Shown here piece by piece: positions 50,492 through 58,396 of a stretch of DNA of 64,000 nt (within the stretch, counting starts at the first letter, position 1; each line of letters starts with the position of its first letter). The stretch is from [Clostridium] scindens ATCC 35704. Lineage in GTDB: Bacteria > Bacillota > Clostridia > Lachnospirales > Lachnospiraceae. The notes under the pieces were generated by a model. That model saw only the letters and a list, made by a program, of their open reading frames with translations, did no database searches and was not told the origin of the DNA. Both the position numbers and the translations under genes were made by a program. The stretch covers positions 1,669,501 through 1,733,500 of the forward strand of contig NZ_CP036170.1 of the NCBI RefSeq assembly GCF_004295125.1. Reading direction: 5' to 3'.

Positions 50492-51427
50492 CTACAGTTG
50501 GAAGAATTCCTTTACCTGCCCCAGGATGATGCCCATAAGCCTGGTTCTGGACTCCACGCTTGCCCAGCCCACGTGGGGAGTGATGAAAAGCTTTCTGCTG
50601 TCTGTAATGCGAAGCAGAGGATTGTCCGGACTCATTGGCTCCGTACAAAGCACATCTAAGCCTGCGGCGGCAATCTCGCCTTGCTCCAGGGCGGCAGCAA
50701 GATCCTGCTCGACAACGATAGGACCCCGGCCAAGGTTCAGAAAGATGCAGGTTTTCTTCATCTTCTGAAATGCCCGGGCATCAATCAGATTTTCCGTTTG
50801 CGCATTGAGCGGCGCGTGTACGGAGATAATATCGGAAGAGGCAAGCAAAGTATCCATGTCTACCTGATGGTAGCCATCCTGAGGGGCGCTGCCGGAAGGA
50901 GAGGCGTAGATAACATTTAGTCCAAAGGCCTCCGCAATAGAGGCTACCCGCCTGCCGATATTGCCAAGCCCGATGATCCCAAAGGTCTTGCCATGCAACT
51001 CATAAAACCGTTCTTCAAAGTGCGTAAAGATCGTATCATTGGTATAGCGGCCTTCTTTTACATAATCATCATAGTACCGAAGTTTCTCAAGAAGGAAAAG
51101 CAGCATTGCAAAGGTGTGCTGCGCGACGGATTCTGTTGAATATCCGGCAACATTCCTCCATGCGATATTGCGGCTTTTTAAATAGTCCTTATCCAGATTA
51201 TTAGTTCCCGTGGCAGTCACGCAGACCAACTTCAGGTTCCGGGCCTTCCCAATAGTCGATTCATTTACCTGTATCTTATTTACAATCATTACGTCGGCAT
51301 CTTCGACCCGCCCAGGGACTTCTTCGGAAGTAGTGAAAGGATACTTCACCACCTCGCCTAACTGGTCATAGCCGGACAAGTCGATGTCTTCGCCGATTGT
51401 CTTTACATCTAGGAATACGATTTTCAT
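50492..51427 (-). CDS. D-2-hydroxyacid dehydrogenase (NAD-dependent)
   Basis: The 311-residue enzyme has the family layout: a split catalytic domain and a Rossmann domain with GIIGLGNIGRRVASIAEAFGL (about residues 145-165), the substrate Arg in LNLGRGPIVVEQDL (about 230), a Glu in LDVLCTEPMSPDNPLL and the catalytic His in LFITPHVGWAS (about 285). It reduces 2-keto acids to D-hydroxy acids or the reverse; the substrate cannot be told (hydroxypyruvate or phenylpyruvate types are possible). It is a single gene facing the LspA-like gene. Confidence 0.9.
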   Translation of the reverse strand: MKIVFLDVKTIGEDIDLSGYDQLGEVVKYPFTTSEEVPGRVEDADVMIVNKIQVNESTIGKARNLKLVCVTATGTNNLDKDYLKSRNIAWRNVAGYSTESVAQHTFAMLLFLLEKLRYYDDYVKEGRYTNDTIFTHFEERFYELHGKTFGIIGLGNIGRRVASIAEAFGLNVIYASPSGSAPQDGYHQVDMDTLLASSDIISVHAPLNAQTENLIDARAFQKMKKTCIFLNLGRGPIVVEQDLAAALEQGEIAAAGLDVLCTEPMSPDNPLLRITDSRKLFITPHVGWASVESRTRLMGIILGQVKEFFQL

Positions 51428-51528
51428 AAAACAGGCCTCCCTTACATATTCATTTATCAGTATATTGGAAAATTATATCACAGGAAAGTGATTACGAAAA
51501 CAGAATACTTAGAATCGGGCATGAAAAA

Positions 51529-51599
51529 AGCGGGTGATGGGAATCGAACCCACGTATCCAGCTTGGAAGGCTGGTGTTCTACCATTGAACTACACCCGC
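51529..51599 (-). tRNA. tRNA-Gly (anticodon TCC)
   Basis: The minus strand gives a 71-base cloverleaf: acceptor GCGGGTG/CACCCGC, D-arm with AGTTCAATGGTAGAAC, anticodon arm CCAGC-CTTCCAA-GCTGG reading TCC, and T-arm GTGGGTTCGATTCCCAT. The discriminator is T. CCA is not encoded. Confidence 0.95.
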
Positions 51600-51602
51600 A
51601 TA

Positions 51603-51677
51603 TCGGGGTGACAGGATTCGAACTTGCGACCTCCTGGTCCCAAACCAGGCGCTCTAGCCAAACTGAGCCACACCCCG
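51603..51677 (-). tRNA. tRNA-Pro (anticodon TGG)
   Basis: The minus strand gives acceptor CGGGGTG/CACCCCG, D-arm GCTCAGTTTGGCTAGAGC, anticodon arm CCTGG-TTTGGGA-CCAGG reading TGG, and T-arm GCAAGTTCGAATCCTGT, with discriminator A. It lies 3 bases from tRNA-Gly, so both come from one transcript. Confidence 0.95.
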
Positions 51678-51773
51678 TAATAACTTATCTGATTGTGAAC
51701 GTTTCACGCTGTGAACGAAATAAATAATATCATTTTTGGAAACAAATATCAAGAGTTAATTGCAAAGAATGTT

Positions 51774-51808
51774 AAAAAAATACCAGCCATGAAATATCCC
51801 ATGGCTGG
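51774..51808 (-). terminator. Terminator of the two-peptide unit
   Basis: CCAGCCATG pairs with CATGGCTGG around 8 bases; on the minus strand it is followed by TATTTTTTT. Confidence 0.88.
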
Positions 51809-51817
51809 CATTCCCCC

Positions 51818-51967
51818 TTATTCTCCTCCCGGGCCGTCTTTCCTTGGCCGCTGGGATTCTGGCAGCGGTTCCACTGCCTTTGTAGGATTCAGACGTTCGT
51901 CATTGGATTCCTTATCCTTCTGCTTGTCTGAAATCGTTGGAATAGGTGCTTCAACTATCTCTTTCAT
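51818..51967 (-). CDS. Small acidic/basic peptide of 49 codons
   Basis: The minus-strand frame starts with ATG 7 bases after AAGGAGG and runs 49 codons to TAA, 9 bases before a strong terminator. It begins MKEIVEAPIPTISDKQKDKE and ends QRPRKDGPGGE; it is rich in Pro, Lys and Glu with no hydrophobic core and is probably disordered. The perfect ribosome site, the coupled upstream small gene and the terminator argue that it is real. I recognise no family; a peptide precursor or a small regulatory protein are options. Confidence 0.65.
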   Translation of the reverse strand: MKEIVEAPIPTISDKQKDKESNDERLNPTKAVEPLPESQRPRKDGPGGE

Positions 51968-51983
51968 GCGTAATCCTCCTTGC

Positions 51984-52139
51984 CTATTCTGCCTCTCCCT
52001 CTGCCACGATATCTTCCAGAACGTGAATTAAGTCGTGGATGGATTCCAGCCTTACATCCCGTTCCAGGATACAGTTTTTAAGATTAATAGACAGTGATTC
52101 GAATTTGTCCCGGATTGCCGGGGATACATAGGATGCCAT
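51984..52139 (-). CDS. Small protein of 51 codons, first of a two-gene unit
   Basis: The frame starts with ATG behind GAGGTGAT and ends with TAG 16 bases before the next small ORF. It begins MASYVSPAIRDKFESLSINL, has one Cys (LKNCILERDVRLESIHDLI) and ends EDIVAEGEAE; it looks like two amphipathic helices. No family is recognised. The open frame in another register across this stretch is less likely because it has no start with a ribosome site. Confidence 0.6.
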   Translation of the reverse strand: MASYVSPAIRDKFESLSINLKNCILERDVRLESIHDLIHVLEDIVAEGEAE

Positions 52140-52217
52140 ATAATCACCTCGCTATAGTATGTGCAGAAAGCGGCCGGTTTATTAATTTTGAATTTGGCAG
52201 GGACTTTAAGTTGAAGT

Positions 52218-52247
52218 GAAGGATACCCGTGTGACGGGTTATCCTTC
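52218..52247. repeat. Inverted repeat upstream of the two-peptide unit
   Basis: GAAGGATA-CCCGT pairs with ACGGG-TATCCTTC (one extra T) around a 3-base loop. Without a T run it is not a clear terminator. The surrounding 52140-52402 stretch holds only a short degenerate frame on the minus strand (see findings). Confidence 0.5.
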
Positions 52248-52402
52248 AGGAAAGAATTGCAGATCAATCTAAGGTATTCATCATTTTCCAAGCACAGCAG
52301 CAAGGCGTACTGCAAGTACCGGAAACCTTGATAGGTCAAATATGACAAAAGTTTATTGAACTCGTCGAGATTCGACCGGCTTGGAAATAGGAAATAAAAA
52401 AA

Positions 52403-52475
52403 TGGAGTATACGGGACTTGAACCCGTGACCTCCACACTGCCAGTGTGGCGCGCTCCCAACTGCGCTAATACCCC
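52403..52475 (-). tRNA. tRNA-Ala (anticodon GGC)
   Basis: The minus strand gives acceptor GGGGTAT/ATACTCC (one G-T pair), D-arm AGCGCAGTTGGGAGCGC, anticodon arm CCACA-CTGGCAG-TGTGG reading GGC, T-arm ACGGGTTCAAGTCCCGT, and discriminator A. Confidence 0.93.
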
Positions 52476-52524
52476 ATACCGAGATTATAGCATGGAAACT
52501 GGCAGATGAAAAGCAGTAATTTTA

Positions 52525-52686
52525 CTATTTCCGTTCTGAATCATCAATCATCTTCTGAAGCTTGGTACGCATTGCGTCTTTATCCTCTGCGGAGAGGCGA
52601 AGGGCGTCTTCCTCTTTCAACTCTTTTAATGTTCTGTCTGCCTCCTGGACAAATGCTGTTTTAATTATTTTTTTAATATCATACAT
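52525..52686 (-). CDS. Small helical protein of 53 codons
   Basis: The ATG follows AGGAGG by 8 bases and the frame runs 53 codons to TAG. It begins MYDIKKIIKTAFVQEADRTL and ends KLQKMIDDSERK; it is charged and helical throughout. No family is recognised. Its position just upstream of tRNA-Ala on the same strand suggests a small independent unit. The ribosome site is strong evidence for translation; function is unknown. Confidence 0.6.
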   Translation of the reverse strand: MYDIKKIIKTAFVQEADRTLKELKEEDALRLSAEDKDAMRTKLQKMIDDSERK

Positions 52687-52777
52687 AGAATCTACCTCCT
52701 GTTACTATCATAAACCAGTTAAAGCACTGTTGGGAAAGGAAATATATGGAAAATAAGTGATTTAAGAATTCCTTAAG

Positions 52778-52806
52778 TTGATACTAGAATTTCATTATTG
52801 TATAAT
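52778..52806 (+). promoter_or_regulatory. Promoter of the C39-like peptidase
   Basis: TTGATA at 52778-52783 and a perfect TATAAT at 52801-52806 are 17 bases apart, 79 bases before the gene. Confidence 0.8.
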
Positions 52807-52884
52807 AACTACTATACCATAAAATGAATAATTGTATATTTATTATAGATAACCTAGTTAGAACATGAGAGGATGAGCATATAA

Positions 52885-53763
52885 ATGGCACAAAAGAAGA
52901 GGACAAGACAGTCCAGAAGGAGGCAGCAGGTTCGGCGCCAACTGCTGATCGTGCTGGTTTTAATTGTGGCGGTCGTCTGCGCGGCAGTCAGCTGCCATAT
53001 ACAGGAGACAAGGCACAAGGCAGAGGCAAAAGCAGCTGTCAAGACAGAGCAGCAGAAATCCTCAAAGGGGAAGAAGGAGAATGCCAAGGTAAAGGTAGAG
53101 ACGCCAAAGCAGAGGCTTAAGAGGGTGGAAATTACAGCGAAGCAAAAAGGTTATCCGGACAGCGTAGTCGGACTGCTGGGAAAAAATAAAGAGACTGTGG
53201 ATTTCGTGGAGGACTATGAGGCGAAAAAGGATGTTCCGGCGGCCGATAATATCGGAGAGAGTTACGTGGAGGGACAGATCCCGCAATTGCTGCAATGGGA
53301 CGAGCGCTGGGGCTATGCTTCCTACGGTACCAGCATCGTGGCGGTAAGCGGATGCGGGCCAACCTGTATGGCTATGGTAGCGGCAGGGCTTAATAAGGAT
53401 CCGTCCATAACCCCTGCAAAAGTAGCGGCATACGGAACAGAGAATCATTATGTAGATGAAGATAATAATACCTATTGGGCGTTTATGCGAGAGGCAGGGG
53501 GCAACTGGAACCTGTCCTCCTATGAGGGCGTTCTTACGGAAGCGCAGGTAAGCGCGGAATTGGCAGCAGGGCATCCGATTATCTGCAGCGTAGGACCTGG
53601 GGACTTTACCCAGAATGGACATTTTATCGTATTGACCGGATATGAGAATGGCGTTGTCAAGGTAAATGATCCCTTCAGCAAGAAGAACAGTGAGGCGTCC
53701 TGGATATTTAAAGACATCGCGGACCAGATCAAAGCGATGTGGGTATACTCTTTGAAGCAATAG
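52885..53763 (+). CDS. Membrane-anchored C39-like cysteine peptidase
   Basis: The 292-residue protein has a basic N terminus, one membrane segment (about residues 19-38), a Lys-rich linker and a peptidase C39_2 domain from about residue 125. The catalytic Cys lies in VSGCGPTCMAMVAAGL, the His in NGHFIVLTGYENG and the Asp in VKVNDPF. Such surface enzymes are common in Firmicutes; substrates are unknown. The Arg/Lys-rich start MAQKKRTRQSRRRQQVRRQ is a strong inside-positive anchor. It has its own promoter and terminator. Confidence 0.87.
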   Translation: MAQKKRTRQSRRRQQVRRQLLIVLVLIVAVVCAAVSCHIQETRHKAEAKAAVKTEQQKSSKGKKENAKVKVETPKQRLKRVEITAKQKGYPDSVVGLLGKNKETVDFVEDYEAKKDVPAADNIGESYVEGQIPQLLQWDERWGYASYGTSIVAVSGCGPTCMAMVAAGLNKDPSITPAKVAAYGTENHYVDEDNNTYWAFMREAGGNWNLSSYEGVLTEAQVSAELAAGHPIICSVGPGDFTQNGHFIVLTGYENGVVKVNDPFSKKNSEASWIFKDIADQIKAMWVYSLKQ

Positions 53764-53765
53764 AT

Positions 53766-53790
53766 GGAAGGCAGATGCTGCCTTCCTTTT
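53766..53790 (+). terminator. Terminator of the C39-like peptidase gene
   Basis: GGAAGGCA pairs with TGCCTTCC around a 5-base loop, followed by TTTTCTTT. Confidence 0.85.
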
Positions 53791-53927
53791 CTTTGCCCGA
53801 AAATGATCTGCCAGAATATATTCCCGGCAAATATCACGACAAGGAAGTTTAATCAGGGACATCTTATCCCCTTTTACAGGGAGGCTATCTGGCAATTCCT
53901 GCTTATTCTATCCAAGAAGTAAAAGAT

Positions 53928-53961
53928 TTGCCATATCCGGCATGTGGGGCGGATATGGCAA
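53928..53961 (-). terminator. Terminator of the mgtA operon
   Basis: TTGCCATATCCG pairs perfectly with CGGATATGGCAA (12 bp). On the minus strand it is followed by ATCTTTTAC. It lies 29 bases beyond the last small gene of the magnesium-transport unit. Confidence 0.7.
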
Positions 53962-53989
53962 AATCTTTCGTGCGGTGGTATTGTCAATA

Positions 53990-54166
53990 TTAGTTGACAA
54001 TATCAGATTCTTTTGCGTCTGCTTTTGGTTTCATAGTCCAAAACACTACATTCATTACAATGACAATCAGTAACACAACTGCCATAGCCACCCAAAAGCC
54101 GATATTAAGACCAAGCCATTCGGTAGTTCCGAAAAGGGTCATCCAAAGTTCTTTCCAGTTCATCAT
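53990..54166 (-). CDS. Small membrane protein downstream of mgtA (58 codons)
   Basis: The frame begins at two adjacent ATG codons (54166 and 54163); AAGGAGG is 4 and 7 bases before them, so the second is the more likely start. The product has one long membrane segment (IGFWVAMAVVLLIVIVMNVVFW) after an amphipathic start MNWKELWMTLFGTTEWLG, and a short Lys/Asp-rich tail. It starts 10 bases after the mgtA stop. Small membrane proteins that bind MgtA-type pumps are known elsewhere (MgtR and similar); the same role here is inference. Confidence 0.72.
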   Translation of the reverse strand: MMNWKELWMTLFGTTEWLGLNIGFWVAMAVVLLIVIVMNVVFWTMKPKADAKESDIVN

Positions 54167-54175
54167 TGCACCTCC

Positions 54176-56941
54176 TTAGAGCAGTTCGCCGAAATGACGG
54201 ACATAGGCTTTTTTCAAACTTGTTGCCAGAATCATATACAGCAGAATACATGGAATCAGATAAGCAAAGTATGTTGCAGGCAATGCAACAAATCCCAGCA
54301 TAGTTCCAAACACAGTAAACGGAATAATGGTCAGAACCGTAATTCCTGTCATTGTGAGCAAAGTCAACGGAGCGGACGCACGACTCTGAATGAAAGGCAG
54401 CTTCGGAGTACGAATCATGTGAATGACCAACGTCTGGCTCCACATAGATTCCACGAACCATCCGGCTTGGAACATCCCAATATACTGGGCCTGAAGTTTT
54501 GCCAGCTCTGCACCGCTGAAATGGGCGGGCAAATCATTGAACAACACACCGTTCGATACGAACAACGGGCAGAATACAAAGTACATGAAAATATAGGTTG
54601 TAAAATCGAAGATGGAGCTGGTTGGACCAATCCAGATCATAAAACTTCCAACACTGGAAGCATCCCATTTACGTGGTTTGGAAATGAACTCCTCATCCAC
54701 ATTGTCCCAAGGAATTGCCGTGCAGGACAGGTCGTAGATCAGGTTCAGGAAGATCAGGTGCACGCTCATCATCGGCAGGAACGGCAGCAGCGCAGAAGCC
54801 GCCAGCACCGAGAACATATTGCCGAAGTTGGATGATGCGGTCATTTTAATATACTTGATCATGTTGGCATAAGTTTTACGTCCCTCAATGATGCCCTGCT
54901 CCAAAACCATCAGGTCTTTTTCCAGCAAAATGATGTCGGCAGATTCCTTTGCCACATCCACGGCGGTATCCACCGAAATGCCAATGTCGGCAACTTTCAT
55001 AGCTGCGGCGTCGTTGATACCGTCACCCATGAAACCGACCGTATGACCGTTTTCACGGAGAACAGAAACCACACGGGCTTTCTGATCGGGGGTCAGCTTT
55101 GCAAATACATCTGTAGACTCTGCCGCTCTTGCAAGTTCTACATCGCTCATGTGTTCCAAATCAGAACCGAGAAGCATATTGCGAACCTTCAGCCCCACCT
55201 GCTTACAGATGGTACGAGTCACTTTGTCGTTATCACCAGTCAAAATCTTGGTGGTAACACCGTGGTCTTTCAAAGCCTTAATAGCATCCGCAGTAGATTC
55301 TTTTGGAGGATCTAGGAATGCCAGATATCCAATCAGCACCATGTCACACTCATCTTTGACACCAAATGCGCCAACTGGGGACGGATTGCTTTTCTGTGCA
55401 ATCGCCAGAACGCGAAATCCCTTGTCGTTAAGATCATCCACTGTCTCCAGAATCCGGCAACGGACGTCATCAGTCAGAGGCTGCACTCCTCCATCACACT
55501 CTGCAAACGCACAAATAGAGAGCATTTCTTCCACAGCACCTTTTGTTACCATTTGGGTCTTGCCCTTTTTATCCTGTACCACAGTAGTCAGACGGCGACG
55601 TGTGAAGTCAAAAGGAATCTCGTCTACCTTTACATAGTTTTCGGACAGGTCAATGAGACGCGAATCTGCGGCTTCTTCTTCCTCCGTCTTATGGATAATT
55701 GCCAAATCCATCAGGTTTTTATAGCCAGTCTGGAAGTAACTATTGAGATAAGCGTGACGCAGTACTCGCGTATCGTCCTCGCCATTTACATTCAGGTGGT
55801 ATTCCAGCACAACCTTATCCTGGGTCAGCGTGCCAGTCTTGTCGGTGCAGAGAATATCAATAGCACCGAAGTTCTGAATGGAATTGAGGTTTTTAACGAT
55901 TGTCTGCTTTTTGCTCATGGAAACAGCACCTTTCGCAAGACAGGTTGTTACAATCATCGGCAGCATTTCCGGTGTCAAACCGACAGCAATAGAAATGCCG
56001 AATAAGAAGGCCTCCAACCAGTCGCCCTTGGTGATGCCGTTAACGAAGAACACCAGCGGAACCATAACAAGCATAAAGCGAATCAGCACCCAAGAAACGG
56101 CGTTGACACCCTTGGTAAAGCTTGTTTCAACCGCTTCTTTGGCAACTGCGGATGCCATGGAGCCAAACAGAGTATGATCGCCAACACAAACAACAACAGC
56201 TGTTGCGCTGCCGGAAATTACATTACTCCCCATAAAAGCAATGTTTGTGTAATCGGTCACGCTCTCTTTCTGTGCGCTCACACTGCGTGTTTTTTCAATG
56301 GGTTCACTCTCACCAGTAAGACTTGCCTGACTGACAAACAAATCTTTCGCATCCAAGATACGAACATCCGCCGGAACCATGTCTCCGGCAGACAGATGTA
56401 CAATATCTCCAACCACCAAATCATCCATAGGAATTTCTATTTTTTCCTGGTTCCTACGAGTAACGGTGCAAGTGGTCGTAATCATGGCTAACAACTTCTC
56501 TGCTGCATTTCCACTTCTGGATTCCTGAACAAACCGAAGCGTACCCGAAATGAATACCATCGTTAAAATGATAACTACCGTCAGACAGTCAAAATCCTCT
56601 GGCGCACTGCCAAACAGAGAAAAATAAGGTAGAATCATATCTGTAATGGTTGATACCAGTGCCAGGCAAAACAGGATGGCTGTAAAAGGGTTGATAAACG
56701 CACTGGTCAGCCGTTTTGCCAAGGACTTCTTTTTTTCATGTGTTACCTTATTGGTACCATATTTGGTACGGCTTACGGGTACTGCTTCTGTATCTAATCC
56801 CCGAAGTGTGGTATGAAGGTTTTTCAAAACCTCCTTAATGGGATTGGTTGCCGCAAATTGAATGCGGCGGTTCTGTTCGTCACGAATGACTGTCTTTTCG
56901 ACAATCTGACGAACAGCCATGCGGTTTTCTTTCTTGTTCAT
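54176..56941 (-). CDS. mgtA: Magnesium-transporting P-type ATPase, MgtA family (copy 1)
   Basis: The 921-residue pump shows P3B ATPase features: the TGES loop ([13 protein letters not shown]), the phosphorylation motif [16 protein letters not shown], the [14 protein letters not shown] hinge and ten membrane segments. The end is a typical MgtA C-terminal domain with [23 protein letters not shown]. It imports Mg2+ driven by ATP. I choose 56941 since AAGGAGG lies just before that ATG. Its leader carries a 30-codon ORF and hairpins. It shares about the same architecture with the pump at 58916. Confidence 0.92.
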   Translation of the reverse strand: MNKKENRMAVRQIVEKTVIRDEQNRRIQFAATNPIKEVLKNLHTTLRGLDTEAVPVSRTKYGTNKVTHEKKKSLAKRLTSAFINPFTAILFCLALVSTITDMILPYFSLFGSAPEDFDCLTVVIILTMVFISGTLRFVQESRSGNAAEKLLAMITTTCTVTRRNQEKIEIPMDDLVVGDIVHLSAGDMVPADVRILDAKDLFVSQASLTGESEPIEKTRSVSAQKESVTDYTNIAFMGSNVISGSATAVVVCVGDHTLFGSMASAVAKEAVETSFTKGVNAVSWVLIRFMLVMVPLVFFVNGITKGDWLEAFLFGISIAVGLTPEMLPMIVTTCLAKGAVSMSKKQTIVKNLNSIQNFGAIDILCTDKTGTLTQDKVVLEYHLNVNGEDDTRVLRHAYLNSYFQTGYKNLMDLAIIHKTEEEEAADSRLIDLSENYVKVDEIPFDFTRRRLTTVVQDKKGKTQMVTKGAVEEMLSICAFAECDGGVQPLTDDVRCRILETVDDLNDKGFRVLAIAQKSNPSPVGAFGVKDECDMVLIGYLAFLDPPKESTADAIKALKDHGVTTKILTGDNDKVTRTICKQVGLKVRNMLLGSDLEHMSDVELARAAESTDVFAKLTPDQKARVVSVLRENGHTVGFMGDGINDAAAMKVADIGISVDTAVDVAKESADIILLEKDLMVLEQGIIEGRKTYANMIKYIKMTASSNFGNMFSVLAASALLPFLPMMSVHLIFLNLIYDLSCTAIPWDNVDEEFISKPRKWDASSVGSFMIWIGPTSSIFDFTTYIFMYFVFCPLFVSNGVLFNDLPAHFSGAELAKLQAQYIGMFQAGWFVESMWSQTLVIHMIRTPKLPFIQSRASAPLTLLTMTGITVLTIIPFTVFGTMLGFVALPATYFAYLIPCILLYMILATSLKKAYVRHFGELL

Positions 56942-56961
56942 TGGTCTTACCTCCTTGAATT

Positions 56962-57054
56962 TTAGTAGAGGCAAGGGCAATCACATGAGCGACACGGAAA
57001 CTCCGAATCCCCATGTGCTGCTCTTTGCCTTCTTGGACTACCGTCAGAGTCCAT
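56962..57054 (-). CDS. Leader ORF (30 codons) upstream of mgtA
   Basis: On the minus strand GAGGTGAG precedes this ATG and the frame runs 30 codons to TAA, 20 bases before mgtA. It begins [15 protein letters not shown] and ends with the Cys/Pro-rich [10 protein letters not shown]. Early acidic and Pro residues recall the MgtL leader peptide, whose translation senses Mg2+ in Salmonella. The RNA also folds (CACATG with CATGTG, and GGCAA with TTGCC, inside the ORF), so it may act as an attenuator. Translation is not proven. Confidence 0.45.
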   Translation of the reverse strand: MDSDGSPRRQRAAHGDSEFPCRSCDCPCLY

Positions 57055-57105
57055 GTCTCTCACCTCACTGTTTTAAAAAATATCTATGTGAAACCGCAAT
57101 GCGGA

Positions 57106-57417
57106 TTATTGATTACGATAGCGGTTACTCTTTCCGATATACCAGACATCAAAGCCTGCAACGATTAGCCATGCAGTCATCGCACACACAAACCAGTGGT
57201 TTGAAAATCCTGACCAAAGCCCCTTCATCAGAAAGATAATGCCATTAAGTGCAATGACTTCCCCGATGTTACGGCAAAGCGGGATAATTTTAATTTTATC
57301 TTTCTCTTCCTGCGGCATATTTTTCCACGCAGAAAGATGAATATATCCTTTTCCACAGGCAAACAAGAAGCCTGCAATAGTAAAAAGAACTCCGAAAAAG
57401 ATGCATGTAAAGTCCAT
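57106..57417 (-). CDS. Small membrane protein of the mgtC-mgtA unit
   Basis: The 103-residue protein has three membrane segments (about residues 5-22, 53-68 and 75-92) and a basic loop between the first two (WKNMPQEEKDKIKIIPLCRN). The layout resembles DUF3784-type proteins, but the match is weak. GGAAGGAG precedes the ATG. It lies between a 37-codon membrane ORF and the mgtA leader, on the same strand; a role in Mg2+ transport or its control is inferred from position only. Confidence 0.7.
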   Translation of the reverse strand: MDFTCIFFGVLFTIAGFLFACGKGYIHLSAWKNMPQEEKDKIKIIPLCRNIGEVIALNGIIFLMKGLWSGFSNHWFVCAMTAWLIVAGFDVWYIGKSNRYRNQ

Positions 57418-57467
57418 ATTTTCTCACTCCTTCCAATACTTGATTTTATTTTTTAGTTTATTTAGTC

Positions 57468-57581
57468 TCAGAAACTTCTCTGTTTAGAGAACATCCAACT
57501 TAAACAGCCACATATTATTGTGAACACGGAGTAAAGTGCAAAGAAAATTGCCAGTTTGTAATCTTTGATTTTCGTCTTCAC
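57468..57581 (-). CDS. Small membrane protein of 37 codons directly after mgtC
   Basis: The frame starts with a GTG immediately after the mgtC stop codon; GGGAGG, within the end of mgtC, is 8 bases upstream. The product is a basic N terminus (MKTKIKDYK), one membrane segment (LAIFFALYSVFTIICGCLSW) and a basic tail. The size and composition match regulatory membrane peptides such as MgtR, which binds MgtC in Salmonella. No homology is claimed. Confidence 0.6.
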   Translation of the reverse strand: MKTKIKDYKLAIFFALYSVFTIICGCLSWMFSKQRSF

Positions 57582-58259
57582 TCACAACACCTCCCAACCA
57601 GCACTTACAACTTCCGGGATTGCCAGTGCCTGCCCAACGATTCCCTCTAAAACATTGTTTTTAGGTTTTCCGACAGAACAGTATTTCGCAATGATCTCAA
57701 CCTTATCACCAACAACATCGCCGCTTTCCAGATTATTCAGGAACAGCGTTTTGCAAGGATTGCTGTTAATAAGCAACAGACGAATTTCCTGCTCTGCATC
57801 TTCCTGGCAAGTGACCGAAATACGATATTGTTTTTCAGATTCATCACCGGCTGTGATTGGATTCAACTTTCTTGCAAGAGGTCGCAGAATCAAGTTGGAG
57901 ACAATCAAAATACCAGCGGCGGTGATTGCCATTGCATACATCCCTGTACTTGCAAGAATGCCAATGGCAGCTGTACACCATAGCGTTGCCGCAGTATTCA
58001 TTCCACGCACTGTTCCGCTGTCCTTGAAAATCACACCACTGCACAAAAAACCAACACCAGATATAATACTGCTCCCGACACGAAATACCTGATCCGAGCC
58101 ATAGAGCATTGGAAACAAGGTAAAGAAACTGGTTCCCATGCAAATTAACACATTGATACGAATACCCGCCGGATGGCCGGTTAGCTGCCGTTCCAATCCA
58201 ATCAGAAAGCCAAGCACCAAGGAGAGGGAGATTCTTAAAACAAAATCGGTGTAAAACAT
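57582..58259 (-). CDS. mgtC: MgtC/SapB family protein
   Basis: The 225-residue protein has the MgtC N-terminal membrane domain (five segments), with LGFLIGLERQLTGHPAGIRIN and the conserved LICMGTSFFTLFP, then the segment GVGFLCSGVIFKDSGTVRGMNTAATLW in two pieces. An ACT-like C-terminal cytoplasmic domain follows from about residue 145. MgtC proteins are linked to survival at low Mg2+ and modulate other transporters. I start at 58259 because GGGAGG precedes that ATG; the frame opens at 58304 within the promoter. CTTGC repeats lie upstream. Confidence 0.9.
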   Translation of the reverse strand: MFYTDFVLRISLSLVLGFLIGLERQLTGHPAGIRINVLICMGTSFFTLFPMLYGSDQVFRVGSSIISGVGFLCSGVIFKDSGTVRGMNTAATLWCTAAIGILASTGMYAMAITAAGILIVSNLILRPLARKLNPITAGDESEKQYRISVTCQEDAEQEIRLLLINSNPCKTLFLNNLESGDVVGDKVEIIAKYCSVGKPKNNVLEGIVGQALAIPEVVSAGWEVL

Positions 58260-58286
58260 GTGAATCGCCTCCCTTCGACCACGAAC

Positions 58287-58345
58287 AGTATATAAAAATC
58301 GCAAGGAAAATCACATGTCTAAAACCTTGCGATTTCCTTGCGATT
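58287..58345 (-). promoter_or_regulatory. mgtC promoter with CTTGC operator repeats
   Basis: On the minus strand TATACT (58292-58287) is the -10; its -35 (58315-58310, TGTGAT) is poor. Just upstream, CCTTGCGATTT occurs twice in tandem at 11-bp spacing (CTTGC at 58326 and 58337, plus-strand reading), and an inverted copy overlaps 58298-58306. Eleven-base direct repeats abutting a weak -35 are the usual site of OmpR/PhoB-type activators. Confidence 0.65.
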
Positions 58346-58390
58346 TGGCAAGAATTTAGGCGGGCTGAAACCGAAAGTAGTCTCAGTCCG
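58346..58390. terminator. Inverted repeat after the winged-helix regulator gene
   Basis: GGCGGACTGAGAC pairs with GTTTCAGCCCGCC on the minus strand with two mismatches. The T tract is weak (TAAATTCTT), so termination may be partial. Confidence 0.5.
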
Positions 58391-58396
58391 CCTATG

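Noticed and set aside
52052-52438. 128-codon minus-strand frame taken as a whole gene
   Set aside because: Its first codons lie inside tRNA-Ala and its end overlaps a better-supported small ORF. Only its middle resembles a protein (see findings).
56942-57070. M-box (ykoK) magnesium riboswitch in front of mgtA
   Set aside because: GAGGTGAG is present, but the other conserved M-box blocks are not recognisable. A new or different leader type remains possible.
58270-58345. CRISPR-like array at the CCTTGCGATTT repeats
   Set aside because: There are only two direct copies and one inverted copy of 11 bases without spacers; an operator is the simpler reading.
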